DNA from: a virus
Virus record (IMG/VR): IMGVR_UViG_3300013131_000150
Span: 1 to 31,770 of that record
Strand: one strand, 5' to 3'
Length of the DNA: 31,770 nucleotides
Part shown: one piece after another, positions 30,926 to 31,770 of the stretch
Layout of the letters: every line of letters begins with the position of its first letter
How positions within the stretch are numbered: position 1 is the first letter of the stretch
Program-made: the position numbers and the translations under genes
The notes under the pieces: model-generated
What the model was told of the DNA's origin: nothing
Seen by the model: the letters and a program-made list of their open reading frames with translations, nothing else
Database searches by the model: none

Positions 30926-31770
30926 TTAACTCAGGGCCATAATCAAACCAATTAAAGCACCCTCATTAACAGGAAGATTATTCGCAATTACAAAAAGTGC
31001 GGCGTTGCCTGAAGCCAAAGCTTTAACACTATCGGCCAAAGCATTGTTACCAGAAACAGTAGCGTATAAACCAGAGGAAATTGCTCTATTAGAGTTCTGC
31101 TGAGAACTTAAAGTTGCTGAAATACTAGAATTACCTGACGATAGAGCCGTTACAGCAGCAAATAAAGCGGAGTTACCAGAACTTAAAGCTGTAGAAGTGA
31201 CCGAAAGACTTTCATTGCCAGAAGCTTGCGCAACAGCAACCAGAGAAAGCGCTGAGTTACCAGACGATAACGCTGTTAAGCCAACATTAATTGCCGCATT
31301 TCCTGATGCTACAGCAGGGACAGCTGCACTCAAAGCAGCATTACCTGACGCTTGAGCAACTGCAGAAGGTGCAAAACAAGCTTGACCCGATGCAATAGCA
31401 GTCGGAGCAATAACTATTGCAGCACTACCAGAAGCAATTGCTCGGTTACTGGTTAAAATAGCATCGCGGCATAAAACTTGAACAAATTGATTCCCTAAAA
31501 CAGCATCTTCGCAATCCTGAAGAGCGTTTACAGAATTTGTTAGGGCTGCGTTACCAGAAGCAAGAGCGGTGCTGGCAAGAGCAACAGCGGCAGTGCCAGA
31601 GGCAAACGCTATGTTCGCAGCGGTAACAGCAGCGGTTCCAGAAGCAAATGCTGTATTAGCATCTGCAAGCGCTGCGTTACCCGACGCAAGGGCTAACGCA
31701 GAAGATGTAGTTGCTGCTGAACCAGAAGCGATAGAAGAAACACTTATCTGCTGAGCTTGATAACCTGAAG
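30926..31770 (-). CDS. repetitive SGN-rich fibre protein (5' end beyond window)
   Basis: The frame is open without a stop from 30926 to the window edge, at least 281 codons; internal TTG codons are not the start. Most of the visible protein is a tandem array of roughly 14-16-residue units built on ASGNAAL, SSGNSAL, ASGTAAV or near copies (for example at about 31316, 31274, 31178 and 31568). The regular Ala/Ser/Gly/Asn pattern with hydrophobic spacing suggests an extended trimeric coiled or beta-helical fibre shaft. A short break in the pattern (LQDCEDAVLGNQFVQVLCRD) carries a Cys pair, and the last 20 residues (AGLIMALS-like end) form a non-repeat cap. The neighbours are tail proteins, so it is very likely a tail fibre or spike shaft. 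Confidence 0.8.
   Translation of the reverse strand, partial: SGYQAQQISVSSIASGSAATTSSALALASGNAALADANTAFASGTAAVTAANIAFASGTAAVALASTALASGNAALTNSVNALQDCEDAVLGNQFVQVLCRDAILTSNRAIASGSAAIVIAPTAIASGQACFAPSAVAQASGNAALSAAVPAVASGNAAINVGLTALSSGNSALSLVAVAQASGNESLSVTSTALSSGNSALFAAVTALSSGNSSISATLSSQQNSNRAISSGLYATVSGNNALADSVKALASGNAALFVIANNLPVNEGALIGLIMALS

Noticed and set aside
31569-31754. A 61-codon + strand frame rich in Ala and Glu
   Set aside because: It is the antisense shadow of the SGN-repeat fibre gene, whose periodic codons keep that frame open.
30926-31770. Possible CRISPR or other DNA repeat array
   Set aside because: The repeats are imperfect at the DNA level, in phase with codons and without spacers; they encode a repetitive protein.

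Overview
The window is dense, AT-rich (about 35-40% G+C by eye) DNA of a tailed bacteriophage. The host is most likely a cyanobacterium. This rests on the mix of genes: ThyX, a NodU-type carbamoyltransferase next to several 2-oxoglutarate/Fe(II) oxygenases, a lysozyme joined to an SH3-like domain and a C39-like peptidase, and a set of small basic proteins typical of aquatic phages. The near-absence of Shine-Dalgarno sites fits too. No photosystem gene, terminase, portal or capsid gene lies inside the window, so the exact phage group is open.

Layout. Positions 284-19287 are read almost entirely on the + strand. They begin with small early-type genes (284-2661, including a winged-helix regulator at 1336) and a 311-base control region (1925-2235). 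Next comes a cassette of a DUF3150-like protein, a small ORF, a RavA/MoxR AAA+ ATPase and a ViaA-like VWA protein (2692-6863). The replication block follows: family A DNA polymerase (8166), an HTH/zinc protein (11919), a probable SSB (12443), a companion protein (13097), a degenerate methyltransferase (14211), a PD-(D/E)XK exonuclease (15072), a primase-helicase (15945) and a membrane-anchored winged-helix-like protein (18697). A few structural-looking genes (10663, 10922) sit between the polymerase and the SSB.

Positions 19279-23122 are on the - strand: ThyX, two unknowns, an HNH nuclease, a GC-rich ribbon-helix-helix gene that stands out from its surroundings, a bifunctional endolysin and a beta-rich virion-like protein. 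Positions 23160-24884 alternate strands and hold tiny genes: four overlapping basic proteins (-), a holin-like 59-residue membrane protein (+) and a second HNH nuclease (-). Positions 24979-27245 (+) carry an oxygenase and the carbamoyltransferase, which meet tail-to-tail with a - strand tail-fibre operon (31770 to 27208). That operon runs from a repetitive fibre protein open at the window edge, through virion proteins and two collar-domain proteins, to two more oxygenases.

Main points of interest: the phage-borne RavA-ViaA-type cassette with a DUF3150-like partner; a foreign-looking RHH gene; a pair of divergent genes whose start codons share one CATG; a methyltransferase-fold protein lacking its catalytic motif; and a set of oxygenases and a carbamoyltransferase embedded in the tail-fibre region. 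Family assignments come from reading motifs by eye; no database search was run.
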